Below, piece by piece: positions 24,955 through 34,974 of a DNA stretch of 64,000 nucleotides (the stretch's first letter is position 1; each line of letters begins with the position of its first letter). Source of the DNA: Mycobacterium vicinigordonae (lineage in GTDB: Bacteria; Actinomycetota; Actinomycetes; Mycobacteriales; Mycobacteriaceae); NCBI RefSeq assembly GCF_013466425.1, contig NZ_CP059165.1, positions 124,001 through 188,000 of the forward strand, written 5' to 3'. A program made the translations under genes and the position numbers. Below the pieces are notes generated by a model. It saw only the letters and a program-made list of their open reading frames with translations. It did no database searches and had not been told where the DNA came from.

Positions 24955-25113
24955 CGCCGTGAGCCGCCCGACCATAACGGTTCAAGTGAACTCCGAAGCG
25001 AAAACACTGCAGCTACTTAACGCGCGATGGCATGGTTGCAGTACTAGCGGTATCCGGCAACGTTCCCCTGAACAGTCAGCACGGTTCCGCTACGCGGCCC
25101 GCCCGGTGAGCGG

Positions 25114-25881
25114 TCAAGCATCCCGCCAAACTGGTGGACGTTTCTCGATGAATGCGCGAGCACCTTCAGCGGCGTCGGCAGACTCGCGTACCGGATCAGT
25201 AAAGCGGCGCTGCAGAGTGAACGCGTCCGCCTCGGGCCATCCGGAAGAACGACTAGCAACAGCCTTGGCGGCGCGCACGGCTATGGGAGCGTTTCGCGCG
25301 ATCACTCCGGCTATCTCACGCGCCGCCGCGAGGGTGGTGCCTGGGGGAACAACATGATTTACCAGGCCGATTTCGTAGGCGCGCTTAGCGGAGATCGGTG
25401 CGCCGGTCATGATCATCTCAAGGGCCAGTGCCCGCGGGATGCGGGTCGGCAACCGGATGGCGCCGCCTGCGGTGGCGACCAGCCCCCGCGATACCTCGGG
25501 CAGCCCGAATTTTGCGTCCTGCGCGGCAACTATGATGTCTGCGGTTAGGGCAATCTCGAGTCCTCCGCCGAGGGCTGCGCCCTCGACCGCCGCGATGAGG
25601 GGTTTGATAGGTGGCTTTTCGACAATCCCGAATGCACCCCGGTCGTCGCTAATGGGCCGCTCGTTGGTCGCGGCCAGCGCCTTAAGATCCATTCCGGCAC
25701 TGAAGAACCCTCCACTGCCAGTGATGACGATCGTACGTACAACCTTGTTGCGGTCGAAGTCGTCTAGGGCGGCGGCAATTTGCTGTGCCGTCGCGAGATC
25801 GATTGCATTGCGTACTGATGGGCGATTGATGGTGAGCACAGCGGTGTTCACCGTTATTTCGACGTCTATGCGGCTACTCAT
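25114..25881 (-). CDS. Enoyl-CoA hydratase/isomerase family protein
   Basis: A 255-residue crotonase. Oxyanion-hole segments are FSAGMDLKAL and GAALGGGLEIALTADI. FGLPEVSRGLVATAGGAIRL keeps the first catalytic Glu (LPEV) but has no second Glu at the AGG turn, a pattern common in mycobacterial EchA proteins. Its start overlaps the stop of the SDR gene before it (ATGA), so the two are translationally coupled. Hydration or isomerisation of an enoyl-CoA followed by SDR oxidation would be two consecutive beta-oxidation steps. Confidence 0.9.
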   Translation of the reverse strand: MSSRIDVEITVNTAVLTINRPSVRNAIDLATAQQIAAALDDFDRNKVVRTIVITGSGGFFSAGMDLKALAATNERPISDDRGAFGIVEKPPIKPLIAAVEGAALGGGLEIALTADIIVAAQDAKFGLPEVSRGLVATAGGAIRLPTRIPRALALEMIMTGAPISAKRAYEIGLVNHVVPPGTTLAAAREIAGVIARNAPIAVRAAKAVASRSSGWPEADAFTLQRRFTDPVRESADAAEGARAFIEKRPPVWRDA

Positions 25882-26642
25882 CGCGGTGCCATCCGGATAG
25901 CGCCATCCAACCTGATTGTCTCGCCGTTGAGCATGCCGTTGTCGATGATTGCCACGGCTAGGCGAGCGAATTCGTCAGGATTCCCGAGGCGGCTGGGATG
26001 GGGGACGGAGGCGGACAGTGACTGTCGTACGTCCTCGGGCAATCGCGCCAACAACGGGGTGTCGAAGGTGCCCGGTGCAATGGTGTTGACTCGGATCTTC
26101 CTACTCGCGAGATCACGCGCGGCAACAATGGTCATTCCGACAATTCCGGCCTTTGAGGACGCGTACGGGATCTGACCAATCTGTCCTTCAAAAGCTGCCA
26201 CCGATGCCGTCAGGACGATGACGCCGCGGTCGCCATCGATTGGCTCATTGTTGGCCATCCGGGCAGCCGCCAGCCGCAGTACGTTGAAGGAGCCGATGAG
26301 GTTGGTGGTGACAATCTCGGTATAGAGTTCCAACGACCCGGGGTTTCCCCGCTTGTCAACCACTCGAACTGGTCCGCCCCGGCCTGCGCAGTGTACGACC
26401 ACGCGCAATGAGCCGACTTCTTCCGCACTATCAAGGGCCGCACTCACGTCAGTGGCGCTTCGCACATCCGCTGGAACGAATTTTGCCCGTGGGCCGAGGT
26501 TGGCAGCCACATCCGCGCCTGCCGAAGACTGCAGGTCGGCGATGATCACCTGCGATCCTTGGTCAAGGAGCCGTCGGACGGTGGCCAGGCCTAGACCCGA
26601 GGCGCCTCCAGTCACTACCGCCGATGTTCCATCGATGTTCAT
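25878..26642 (-). CDS. Short-chain dehydrogenase (3-hydroxyacyl-CoA/17beta-HSD10-like)
   Basis: A 254-residue classical SDR: NAD motif [10 protein letters not shown] at about residues 12-21, acidic IIADLQ selecting NAD, the catalytic Ser in LTASVAAF, and YASSK at the active site. The pattern [20 protein letters not shown] is that of type 10 17beta-hydroxysteroid/3-hydroxyacyl-CoA dehydrogenases. It is first in a two-gene unit with a crotonase and is transcribed from the promoter at 26719-26764, divergently from the thiolase operon. Confidence 0.92.
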   Translation of the reverse strand: MNIDGTSAVVTGGASGLGLATVRRLLDQGSQVIIADLQSSAGADVAANLGPRAKFVPADVRSATDVSAALDSAEEVGSLRVVVHCAGRGGPVRVVDKRGNPGSLELYTEIVTTNLIGSFNVLRLAAARMANNEPIDGDRGVIVLTASVAAFEGQIGQIPYASSKAGIVGMTIVAARDLASRKIRVNTIAPGTFDTPLLARLPEDVRQSLSASVPHPSRLGNPDEFARLAVAIIDNGMLNGETIRLDGAIRMAPR

Positions 26643-26718
26643 CGTTGCCTTTCATTCGATCGCCAGGTGGCAAAACCATGCGCAGGACCCCCATCGTCCT
26701 GTGGCCGGGCCGTTCATT

Positions 26719-26764
26719 TTAAGTCAGTATGTCTCAATAATCGCCTTCACGAAAGAGACTGTCA
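26719..26764 (-). promoter_or_regulatory. Promoter with TGAGAC-type operator (site C)
   Basis: Reading the minus strand: TTGACA (26764-26759), a 17-bp spacer, GATTAT (26741-26736), directly followed by TGAGACATACTGACTTA (26735-26719), an inverted repeat with two mismatches in the arms. It lies 77 bp upstream of the SDR start and has the same architecture as sites A and B. Confidence 0.6.
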
Positions 26765-26985
26765 ACGATGACATCTCGCAGTTGGCAGGGACGGGTGCTC
26801 ACATCGCCTTTGATATGCGACTCGACCGTGGCAGCGGTTCCATCCCGGTCCGCCGGCGGGCCGACGGCCGCTGTCGGCGCACCCGAAGCGTTCTTGACTG
26901 GGCTGGCCCGGGCGCGCTCAACGGCAAGATTGCTCACGTCTTCGGCTAGTTCCACGGCTCTCAACTGTGCACCAGCCGTTGCCAC

Positions 26986-27010
26986 TACATTACTGAGACG
27001 GTATGGTTCT
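26986..27010 (+). promoter_or_regulatory. Possible promoter with half operator (site E)
   Basis: TACATT (26986-26991), two bases, then TGAGAC-GGTAT-GGTTCT. The first arm matches the TGAGAC sites perfectly and the second matches in only three of six bases. No good -35 is seen. It would serve the thiolase operon with a long leader. Confidence 0.3.
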
Positions 27011-27045
27011 AAAATCGTCCCGACGGATCGTCCCTGAGATACCAG

Positions 27046-27198
27046 ATGTCCACCACGCCAGCGGGAGTCATCGCAGGGCTCGACAGCGGATCGGCACCGC
27101 TGATGGACGGGTTCGCCAGATGCCCGGGTTTCACCTGGGCTTCGGCCCGTTCGCCGCGCGGCAGCGACGCTAACGCGGCGACAATAATCGAAAAATAG
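27046..27198 (+). CDS. Possible 50-residue leader protein before the thiolase
   Basis: A 50-codon frame (MSTTPAGVIAGLDSGSAPL at its start) ends in a TAG inside the thiolase ribosome site. Codon third positions are GC-rich like the neighbours, but no ribosome site precedes it and no family is recognised. It could equally be a chance frame in the leader. Confidence 0.22.
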   Translation: MSTTPAGVIAGLDSGSAPLMDGFARCPGFTWASARSPRGSDANAATIIEK

Positions 27199-27205
27199 GA
27201 GAATC

Positions 27206-28396
27206 ATGTCACGTGCGGCCGTCATTATCGATGCAGTTCGCTCCCCGATGGGAAAGGGCAAGCCGCCCAGAGACGGTCGGCCGGGCGGGGCGCTGAGTGG
27301 CATGCATCCGGCTGAGCTATTGGGTCAGGTGATCGCGGAGCTGATGAACCGCACCGGGATCGATCCAGCACGCGTGGACGACGTCATCGCGGGCTGCGTC
27401 AGCCAAGTCGGCGAACAGGCCGGGCCTGTTGGCAGATGGGCGTGGCTCGCGGCCGGACTGCCCGAAAGTGTTCCGTCTGTGGCCGTTCACCGTGCGTGTG
27501 GGTCTAGCCAGCAATCGGCAGACTTCGCAGCGCAGGCCATCATGGCCGGTGCGTGCGACATTGTGGTAGCGGCCGGGGTGGAGTCGATGAGCCGGATACC
27601 GATGTTCACCGCTCGGATTGGACAGGATCCCTACGGCCCTTCGGTCGCGAAGAGGTACTCACCTGGCCTCGTCCCACAAGGTGTTTCAGCTGAGCTGATC
27701 GCAGCGAGATGGAAGTTAGATCGCGACGCGATCGATGAGTTCTCCGCTTCCTCGCACCGCAAAGCAGCTGCCACGGACTTCAGCTCCGAGATAGTGCCGA
27801 TAGTGACTCCTGACGGCACAGTGCGCACCGACGAAACCATCCGACCGACCACTACACAAGAGGGCTTAGCCATGCTCAAGTCGTCGTTCTACTCCGAAGA
27901 GATGGCCGAGCGGTTTCCAGAGATCACCGACTGGACCATCACGGCGGGCAACTCATCGCAGCTTGCCGATGGTGCAGCCGCGCTGTTGATCATGGCTGAC
28001 ACTACCGCTGCCGAGTTGGGCTTGACCCCGCGGGCGCGGTTTCATTCGTTCGGCTTGGCAGGCGACGACCCTCTGACCATGCTGACAGGTCCAATTCCCG
28101 CTACCGAGAAGGTGTTACGGCGCTCACAGCTGACGATCGACGACGTCGACCACTTCGAGATCAACGAAGCGTTCGCACCCGTACCCATGGCGTGGGCACA
28201 CCACTTCGGCGCCAATCCAGATAAGTTGAATCCATGCGGTGGGGCTATCGCACTGGGCCATCCACTCGGAGCCTCAGGTGCTCGCCTACTTACCACCATG
28301 CTGAATGCGCTGGAGGCAAGTGGCGGCCGCTTCGGCCTGCAGTCGATGTGCGAGGCAGGCGGGATGGCGAATGCCACCCTGATCGAACGCCTCTAG
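27206..28396 (+). CDS. Acetyl-CoA acyltransferase (thiolase, FadA-type)
   Basis: A 396-residue thiolase. The acyl-accepting Cys is in VHRACGSSQQSAD, the His of the C-terminal half in GGAIALGHPLGASGARL, and the second catalytic Cys in MCEAGGMANA. NEAFAPVPMAW carries the oxyanion Asn. The CEAGGMA form, instead of CIGGGQG, is common in FadA5/FadA6-like mycobacterial thiolases working on steroid or bulky substrates. AGGAG ends four bases before the ATG. It is the first of three genes transcribed together. Confidence 0.93.
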   Translation: MSRAAVIIDAVRSPMGKGKPPRDGRPGGALSGMHPAELLGQVIAELMNRTGIDPARVDDVIAGCVSQVGEQAGPVGRWAWLAAGLPESVPSVAVHRACGSSQQSADFAAQAIMAGACDIVVAAGVESMSRIPMFTARIGQDPYGPSVAKRYSPGLVPQGVSAELIAARWKLDRDAIDEFSASSHRKAAATDFSSEIVPIVTPDGTVRTDETIRPTTTQEGLAMLKSSFYSEEMAERFPEITDWTITAGNSSQLADGAAALLIMADTTAAELGLTPRARFHSFGLAGDDPLTMLTGPIPATEKVLRRSQLTIDDVDHFEINEAFAPVPMAWAHHFGANPDKLNPCGGAIALGHPLGASGARLLTTMLNALEASGGRFGLQSMCEAGGMANATLIERL

Positions 28397-28412
28397 CCGC
28401 CGGGCCGCAGCA

Positions 28413-29474
28413 GTGTCACCGATTCGATCGATCTACAGCGATGACCACGAAGTATTCCGCGACAGCGCTGCTCGCTTCATCAATGCCGAAGTCGCTCCCT
28501 GGCTAACCGATTGGCACCGCGACAATTCCCTCCAGCGAACCGTCTTTGCTGCTGCGGGAGCTCACGGATTTCTAGGGGTTGCGGTCCCAGAACGATTCGG
28601 TGGTGGAGACGCCGAGGACTACGGATTTCTCGCCGTGTTGCTCGAGGAAACGGTCAATGCCGGCGCTACCGGCCTGGCGCTGCTGTGGGCACTGCACTCA
28701 GGCGTGGTTATACCTTTCCTTCTTGAGCACACCCCCGCGACCGATCAACGCCGGTGGGCTCCGGGTCTGGCGTCCGGTGAGGTGATCGGTATCCCCACTG
28801 CCGGCTTCCGCACGGCGAGTCTGCCCGGTGGGCAACTGGCTGACTTGCTGGTGCTTTCGACCAACGACGTAGTGACCCTCGTGCCTGCCAGCTACCCCGG
28901 GGTGCGCATCGCCCCCTTCGGGCCGACCGTGATGGGCAAGGACGCGAGCGCCGCCAATGTGGACATGGAGCTGGCCGACCTGACCGGATGCAGCCGCATT
29001 ACTGCAGCAGCGGACGCACTGCATCGCGACATCGACCTTTGGCTCGCGGTCATCGCGCTAGCAAGCGCACGTCGGGCCTTGGAACTCGCACTCGACTACG
29101 TCGGAAGTCGCCGGATTTTCGGAAGACCGCTGGCCGAGTTTGAGAACACGCAGTTCCGACTGGCCGAGTTGACGGCGGAACAAATTACGGCTGCAAGCTA
29201 TGTCGATCATTGTCTGATCGCCCGCGCTGCGAGGACGCTCACACCGCAGGAAGCTGCAACGGCTCGTCATGTCGCCGTAGAGGTATCCGACCGTACCGCC
29301 GACCAAAGCCTTCAGCTACACGGCGGCTACGGGTACATGCGGGAGTACCCGATCTCCCAGACGTTCGCGGATGCGCGGTTCATCCGGGTAGTTGGCCAGC
29401 TGTACTCCGACCCACGCCGCGTCTTAGCGGCAGAGCTCTTCGGCAATACTGACGAGCCTCGGACCGCTTCATGA
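28413..29474 (+). CDS. Acyl-CoA dehydrogenase family protein, divergent C-terminus
   Basis: A 353-residue FadE with N-terminal GVAVPERFGGGDAED, a middle domain lacking the SEPxAGSD motif and a C-terminal domain with RRIFGRPLAEFENTQFRLAE and LQLHGGYGYMREYPISQTFAD. The stretch that normally reads Ile-Tyr-Gly-Gly-Thr-x-Glu-Ile is here FIRVVGQLYSDPRRVLAAELF. Like the protein at 21956 it may be a non-catalytic partner subunit, or use a different base. It follows the thiolase by 16 bp. The GTG start has no strong ribosome site, suggesting coupling. Confidence 0.85.
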   Translation: MSPIRSIYSDDHEVFRDSAARFINAEVAPWLTDWHRDNSLQRTVFAAAGAHGFLGVAVPERFGGGDAEDYGFLAVLLEETVNAGATGLALLWALHSGVVIPFLLEHTPATDQRRWAPGLASGEVIGIPTAGFRTASLPGGQLADLLVLSTNDVVTLVPASYPGVRIAPFGPTVMGKDASAANVDMELADLTGCSRITAAADALHRDIDLWLAVIALASARRALELALDYVGSRRIFGRPLAEFENTQFRLAELTAEQITAASYVDHCLIARAARTLTPQEAATARHVAVEVSDRTADQSLQLHGGYGYMREYPISQTFADARFIRVVGQLYSDPRRVLAAELFGNTDEPRTAS

Positions 29475-29549
29475 CGTGCTTGCCCTACCTCGTCCAGATG
29501 CCCCTGCCAAGACGCCATCGACTAGATGAGGAAGACGGAGACCCCGGTA

Positions 29550-30344
29550 ATGCCCATGATTAACGTGGAAGATCAAGTGCGCCTTCATATCCAGGATCTC
29601 GGCACAGGTCCAGCCGTCGTGTTTGTTTCGGGTTTCGGACTTGACCACGAACTTTGGGACAGACAGGTCAGAGTCTTTGCCGCAGCCGGGTATCGAACAA
29701 TATGTGTAACTCAACGCGGACACGGCAGCTCCGACCATCCCCTGCACGGGTACGAGATCGATCGCCTACGCGACGACTTGGTGGCGGTGCTCGAGACACT
29801 GCGAGTGCGTGATGTGGTTTTGGTCGGTCACTCATTTGGTGGCCAGGTGGCTTTTCACACCGCAGTTGTGGCTCCATACTTGGTCTCGAAACTGGTGCTC
29901 GTCGGCTCGAATGCAGTGCGTGCCAGCCGAAGCGACGAGTTTCCGTTTGGGGGACCTCCGGAGACACTTGTGGCCCACATGGTCCAAGACGAGATACAAG
30001 ACCGGATCGCGGCCAGGCATCGGCTGATCCGGTCTTGCTTCGCAAGCGAACAGCACCCAGGTGTCATCGAATGGCTGTTGCGTACCTGGCTGCGGATGCC
30101 GAGCTGGTCGGCGGTCGCCTGCTACCAGACAATGCTCCGGAGTGACCTGGTACATGAGTTACCAGAAGTAAGGCAACCGGTCTTACAGATCACGGGCAAG
30201 GCGGACCCAGTGCATTCCGGAGGTGGTGCTCGGTGGCTACAACAGCACCTAGTAGACGCGACCCTAACCGAACTTGGCTGCGGGCACTTCCCGATGCTGG
30301 AAGCGGCAGAGGAGTTCGACCGGATCCTGGCCGGATTTCTTTAA
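29550..30344 (+). CDS. Alpha/beta-hydrolase
   Basis: A 264-residue alpha/beta-hydrolase fold enzyme: oxyanion loop FVSGFGLDHELW, nucleophile elbow VGHSFGGQ (Ser about residue 98), acid in ITGKADPVHSGGG and His in ELGCGHFPMLEAAEEF. It resembles lactonases, esterases and haloperoxidase-like hydrolases. Standing behind the thiolase and FadE genes in a cluster with two BVMOs, it could open the lactone or ester made by them (inference). ATG at 29550, preceded by GGAG at eight bases, was preferred to the ATG at 29526. Confidence 0.88.
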   Translation: MPMINVEDQVRLHIQDLGTGPAVVFVSGFGLDHELWDRQVRVFAAAGYRTICVTQRGHGSSDHPLHGYEIDRLRDDLVAVLETLRVRDVVLVGHSFGGQVAFHTAVVAPYLVSKLVLVGSNAVRASRSDEFPFGGPPETLVAHMVQDEIQDRIAARHRLIRSCFASEQHPGVIEWLLRTWLRMPSWSAVACYQTMLRSDLVHELPEVRQPVLQITGKADPVHSGGGARWLQQHLVDATLTELGCGHFPMLEAAEEFDRILAGFL

Positions 30345-30471
30345 CATCCACTCTCACGTTGCGTGCCAGCGAGTTTAGTGGCGAGACCGATCCCTGTGCC
30401 TAGTCCACGTCGGGTAGAACACTTGCTGAAGGACAGACCGGCGGCCCAGGAAGAGAACGGTACCCAATCAG

Positions 30472-32460
30472 CTAGCGCATTCCTGCAGTATCACGGACAT
30501 CTACCTGGTGGTAGTCGTTCGGGTCGAAAGGCAGCAGGCGCCGCCAGTAGTCCACGTACTTCCATGGGCTGCTGACCACGACGCGGCCGAACTCGTTGCG
30601 ATAGTAGGTCGTCATTCCCGGATGTGACCAAATGCAGTGGGAAAGCGCTTCGTCCAACTCGGCGTTGTAACGAAGGAATTTGTCGCGGTTGACATCAATA
30701 GCACCCTGGCCGGTTGCGAGGAGACTGCGGATAGCCTCCATCACGTAGCGGACCTGAAACTCAGTGGAATGGATTGCACTGCCGCCGTGGCCGGCATTAG
30801 TGTTGGGGCCGTTGAGGATAAAGAAATTGGGAAAGTCAGGAACAGTTATCCCGAGGTAGGCCCGAGCATCATGCGCACCCCACTGATCGCGCAACGGCGT
30901 GCCAGATAATCCGATGATGTCCATCGGCCAGAGGAATTGAAGAACTTTGAAACCCGTTGCCATAGCAATCATGTCAGCTTCGAATCCCGCGCCAGATACC
31001 GTGACCACCCGACAACCGTCGATATGAGCGACAGCCTCAGTGACCAGCGAGACATCCTCACGAACGATCGTCTGATACCAGTTGTTGTCTATCAGTGGTC
31101 GTTTGCCGTACGGCGGATAGTCGGGAAGGCAAGCGTCAATTAGCTCGGTATGATCCCTCAGTTGTTCCTTGATGTACTTAGTCAGAAATGCTCGATGGCG
31201 GTCGTTGGTTGCATTCACGGACCGTTCAGGGTTTGGCCAGTCTGGATCGATTTGCAGAGCGGAATGTAAACGGTCACTAAAGTTCCAGAAGGCCCGTAGG
31301 CGGTACCACTGCAAGTAGAACGGTACCTCTCGCATCAGTAGTTGTACCGAGGTCTTGACCTCTCTCTGGTAGTTGGGATGCGGAATCGCCCACTGCTTGG
31401 AACGCTGAAACACTGTGATTTGCTTAGCGTCATCAACGATCGACGGCACGAGCTGCATGGCGCTGGCTCCGGTCCCGATTACTGCAACGCGCTTATTGGT
31501 CAGCTCGACCGCGGGATCCCAGGCGGCAGTGTGCAGCACGGGACCCGGAAATTCGTCCAGGCCAGGCAGATCCGGAATCAGCGGCCGGTTCACCATGCCG
31601 ACTGCGCTGATCAGCACGTTGGCCACGATGTTTTCGGAGCGACCCCTTGAGCGCACCTCAACATGCCAGCGGCGTTCGTGGGCTTCATAGCGTGCCTGGC
31701 TGACTTCTGTTTCGAACCGAATATGCTGCCTGAGTTCGAACTTCGATGCAATGCGCTGCAGGTAGGCTTGCACTTCGCCACGCCGAGCAAAGTATCGCGT
31801 GATGTCGGGATTAGGCGCGAACGAGAATGAGTACAGATGGCCTGGCGTGTCCACGCCGCAACCGGGATAGACGTTCTCCAACCAGGTGCCACCGAGGTCA
31901 CAATCCTTTTCCAGGATGGTGAAATCAACCCCCGCCGCTGCGAGCTTGACGCCCATACACAGGCCAGACAGGCCCGCCCCGATGATGACAACATGGAAGT
32001 CCGGCGGCACGAGTTCGCTGGGCATATCGATATCGCGCGAAATGAAACCCATCTCCTCGGAGAGCAATTCGCCGTACTCGGCCGAGACTTCATCCACCAT
32101 GGCACAGCCAAGCATCTCCGTGACTTCGATCGGGGACGGTGTAACGGGTTGCAGATGCCCCTCGCGGTAGGCGACAACAGCGTCCAGGGCGGCCGACCGG
32201 ACCTCGGCCTGTAGCTCTGGGGGTAGCTGCGCCGAATCATTGTCATCCAAAGGCTTGCCGTGACCTGGTCGATATGGGTCAGTGGTCCATCGCCGGTCAC
32301 CGGTGAGATGCCTCAGGACCATCAACAGCGTCGGGACGTTCGCATCGACCAATGCGTCGCGCAGGGATTCGACCCAGTCAGTGGGTGCTGCTGAGGGGAT
32401 CGAATACGACTCAGACGCCAACCCGTCTTTTGACGCTGAACTGGATGAATTTTGATTCAT
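30472..32460 (-). CDS. Baeyer-Villiger monooxygenase (4-hydroxyacetophenone type)
   Basis: A 662-residue class I BVMO with the roughly 150-residue N-terminal extension typical of 4-hydroxyacetophenone monooxygenase. Motifs: GAGLSG (161-166), GGTWLENVYPG (190-200), fingerprint FPGPVLHTAAWD (304-315), NADPH site GTGASA and ATGFKVLQF near residue 515. HAPMO-type enzymes convert aryl or alkyl ketones to esters; the substrate here is unknown. It is convergent with the hydrolase at 29550, which could cleave the ester. No ribosome site precedes the ATG; AT-rich -10-like sequence and an operator-like repeat lie directly on the start (site D), suggesting a leaderless mRNA. Confidence 0.92.
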   Translation of the reverse strand: MNQNSSSSASKDGLASESYSIPSAAPTDWVESLRDALVDANVPTLLMVLRHLTGDRRWTTDPYRPGHGKPLDDNDSAQLPPELQAEVRSAALDAVVAYREGHLQPVTPSPIEVTEMLGCAMVDEVSAEYGELLSEEMGFISRDIDMPSELVPPDFHVVIIGAGLSGLCMGVKLAAAGVDFTILEKDCDLGGTWLENVYPGCGVDTPGHLYSFSFAPNPDITRYFARRGEVQAYLQRIASKFELRQHIRFETEVSQARYEAHERRWHVEVRSRGRSENIVANVLISAVGMVNRPLIPDLPGLDEFPGPVLHTAAWDPAVELTNKRVAVIGTGASAMQLVPSIVDDAKQITVFQRSKQWAIPHPNYQREVKTSVQLLMREVPFYLQWYRLRAFWNFSDRLHSALQIDPDWPNPERSVNATNDRHRAFLTKYIKEQLRDHTELIDACLPDYPPYGKRPLIDNNWYQTIVREDVSLVTEAVAHIDGCRVVTVSGAGFEADMIAMATGFKVLQFLWPMDIIGLSGTPLRDQWGAHDARAYLGITVPDFPNFFILNGPNTNAGHGGSAIHSTEFQVRYVMEAIRSLLATGQGAIDVNRDKFLRYNAELDEALSHCIWSHPGMTTYYRNEFGRVVVSSPWKYVDYWRRLLPFDPNDYHQVDVRDTAGMR

Positions 32461-32497
32461 GGTGTCTCAATATAATCTCGCCGCTTTCGGAATGCAA
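32453..32497 (-). promoter_or_regulatory. Promoter/operator overlapping the BVMO start (site D)
   Basis: On the minus strand: TTGCAT (32497-32492), a 16-bp spacer, a TTATAT/TATATT -10, then TGAGACACCATGAATCA (32469-32453), which contains the ATG of the BVMO gene. The repeat matches TGAGAC-N5-GTCTCA with two mismatches. The -35 is weaker than at sites A-C. Confidence 0.45.
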
Positions 32498-32979
32498 TGC
32501 GGCGCCAGGTCCGTGGATCGCTGGGCGGTTCAATGTCCCACGCAGGTTGGACGTTCTGAGGTCTTGCGACGGGTCCCCGGGCCGAGGTTGTCGGCAGTCA
32601 GTACCAAAGCGCGTCGGTGTCCGACAACGGTCGCTCGCGGTTAAATAGTTTGGAAAGAAGGCGTTTGAATGAGCGAGCACTGCAATGCATCTCGTTCACG
32701 GCTTTCGTGATCTTCGGTGTCACCGAACGAACCAGATGGCGCCTTGTCTTGTTGCCGTCGGTGGGTACGGGCCGCTAATCAGCACTTAACCGCTGTGCAG
32801 TGCCGGCCCAGCCTTAGCAAGTGTGGTCGGGTCTCGCCGTCATAGACTTATGCCCGCGAAGATGATCCGCCACGACGACTACCCGCGGCAATAACGCCTC
32901 GGCTACTGGGGCGGGCGAATGCTCCTGCAAATCGGATACGTACACCGTTGCTTTGAACGAGCTTCTCGAAGATCCGATC
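32461..32979. other. 519-bp stretch, border of the catabolic region
   Basis: No gene is supported between the BVMO gene and the acyl-AMP ligase gene. Apart from site D it contains a 15-bp palindrome at 32713-32727. Base composition changes from moderately GC-rich to clearly GC-rich around here. Confidence 0.45.
32713..32727. repeat. 15-bp palindrome in the border stretch
   Basis: TTCGGTG-T-CACCGAA is a perfect inverted repeat with one central base, about 250 bp from either flanking gene. It could be an operator for an unseen transcript or a terminator stem. Confidence 0.4.
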
Positions 32980-34803
<1,824 letters not shown>

Positions 34804-34951
34804 CTGTGCGACTTTAGTAGTTACACTAAGTAGGCGTCTTGGTGACGAGCTATGGCAATTATCACGGTCGAGGCTCGGGTGTTGCCGCGGTCACTCGCGC
34901 GTCGCCAAGATTGCCCGGACCAGCGGGGGTCTTCGGTGATGTTGTTCACAA

Positions 34952-34968
34952 CGAGCTCGACGAGCTCG
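34952..34968. terminator. Repeated 8-bp palindrome behind the reductase gene
   Basis: CGAGCTCG-A-CGAGCTCG lies just after the stop of the RibD-like gene. Each copy is a palindrome, and the two copies also pair with each other, giving a stem candidate. Terminator function is a guess. Confidence 0.3.
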
Positions 34969-34974
34969 ACGGGC

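Larger units (their letters stand above)
26643..27205. promoter_or_regulatory. Divergent control region SDR-ech / thiolase operons
   Basis: 563 bases holding the minus-strand promoter with operator (site C), a possible plus-strand promoter with a half operator (site E) and a possible 50-codon frame before the thiolase. A longer minus-strand frame (26734-27303) overlaps the thiolase start and has no recognisable domain; I do not call it. Confidence 0.55.

Noticed and set aside
27035-27051. TGAGAT-containing sequence before the thiolase as an operator
   Set aside because: Only one arm resembles the motif and no promoter element lies before it; the half site at 26994 is the better candidate.
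26734-27303. 189-codon minus-strand frame over the SDR/thiolase divergent region
   Set aside because: It overlaps the thiolase start and the promoters found on both strands; the protein shows no domain.
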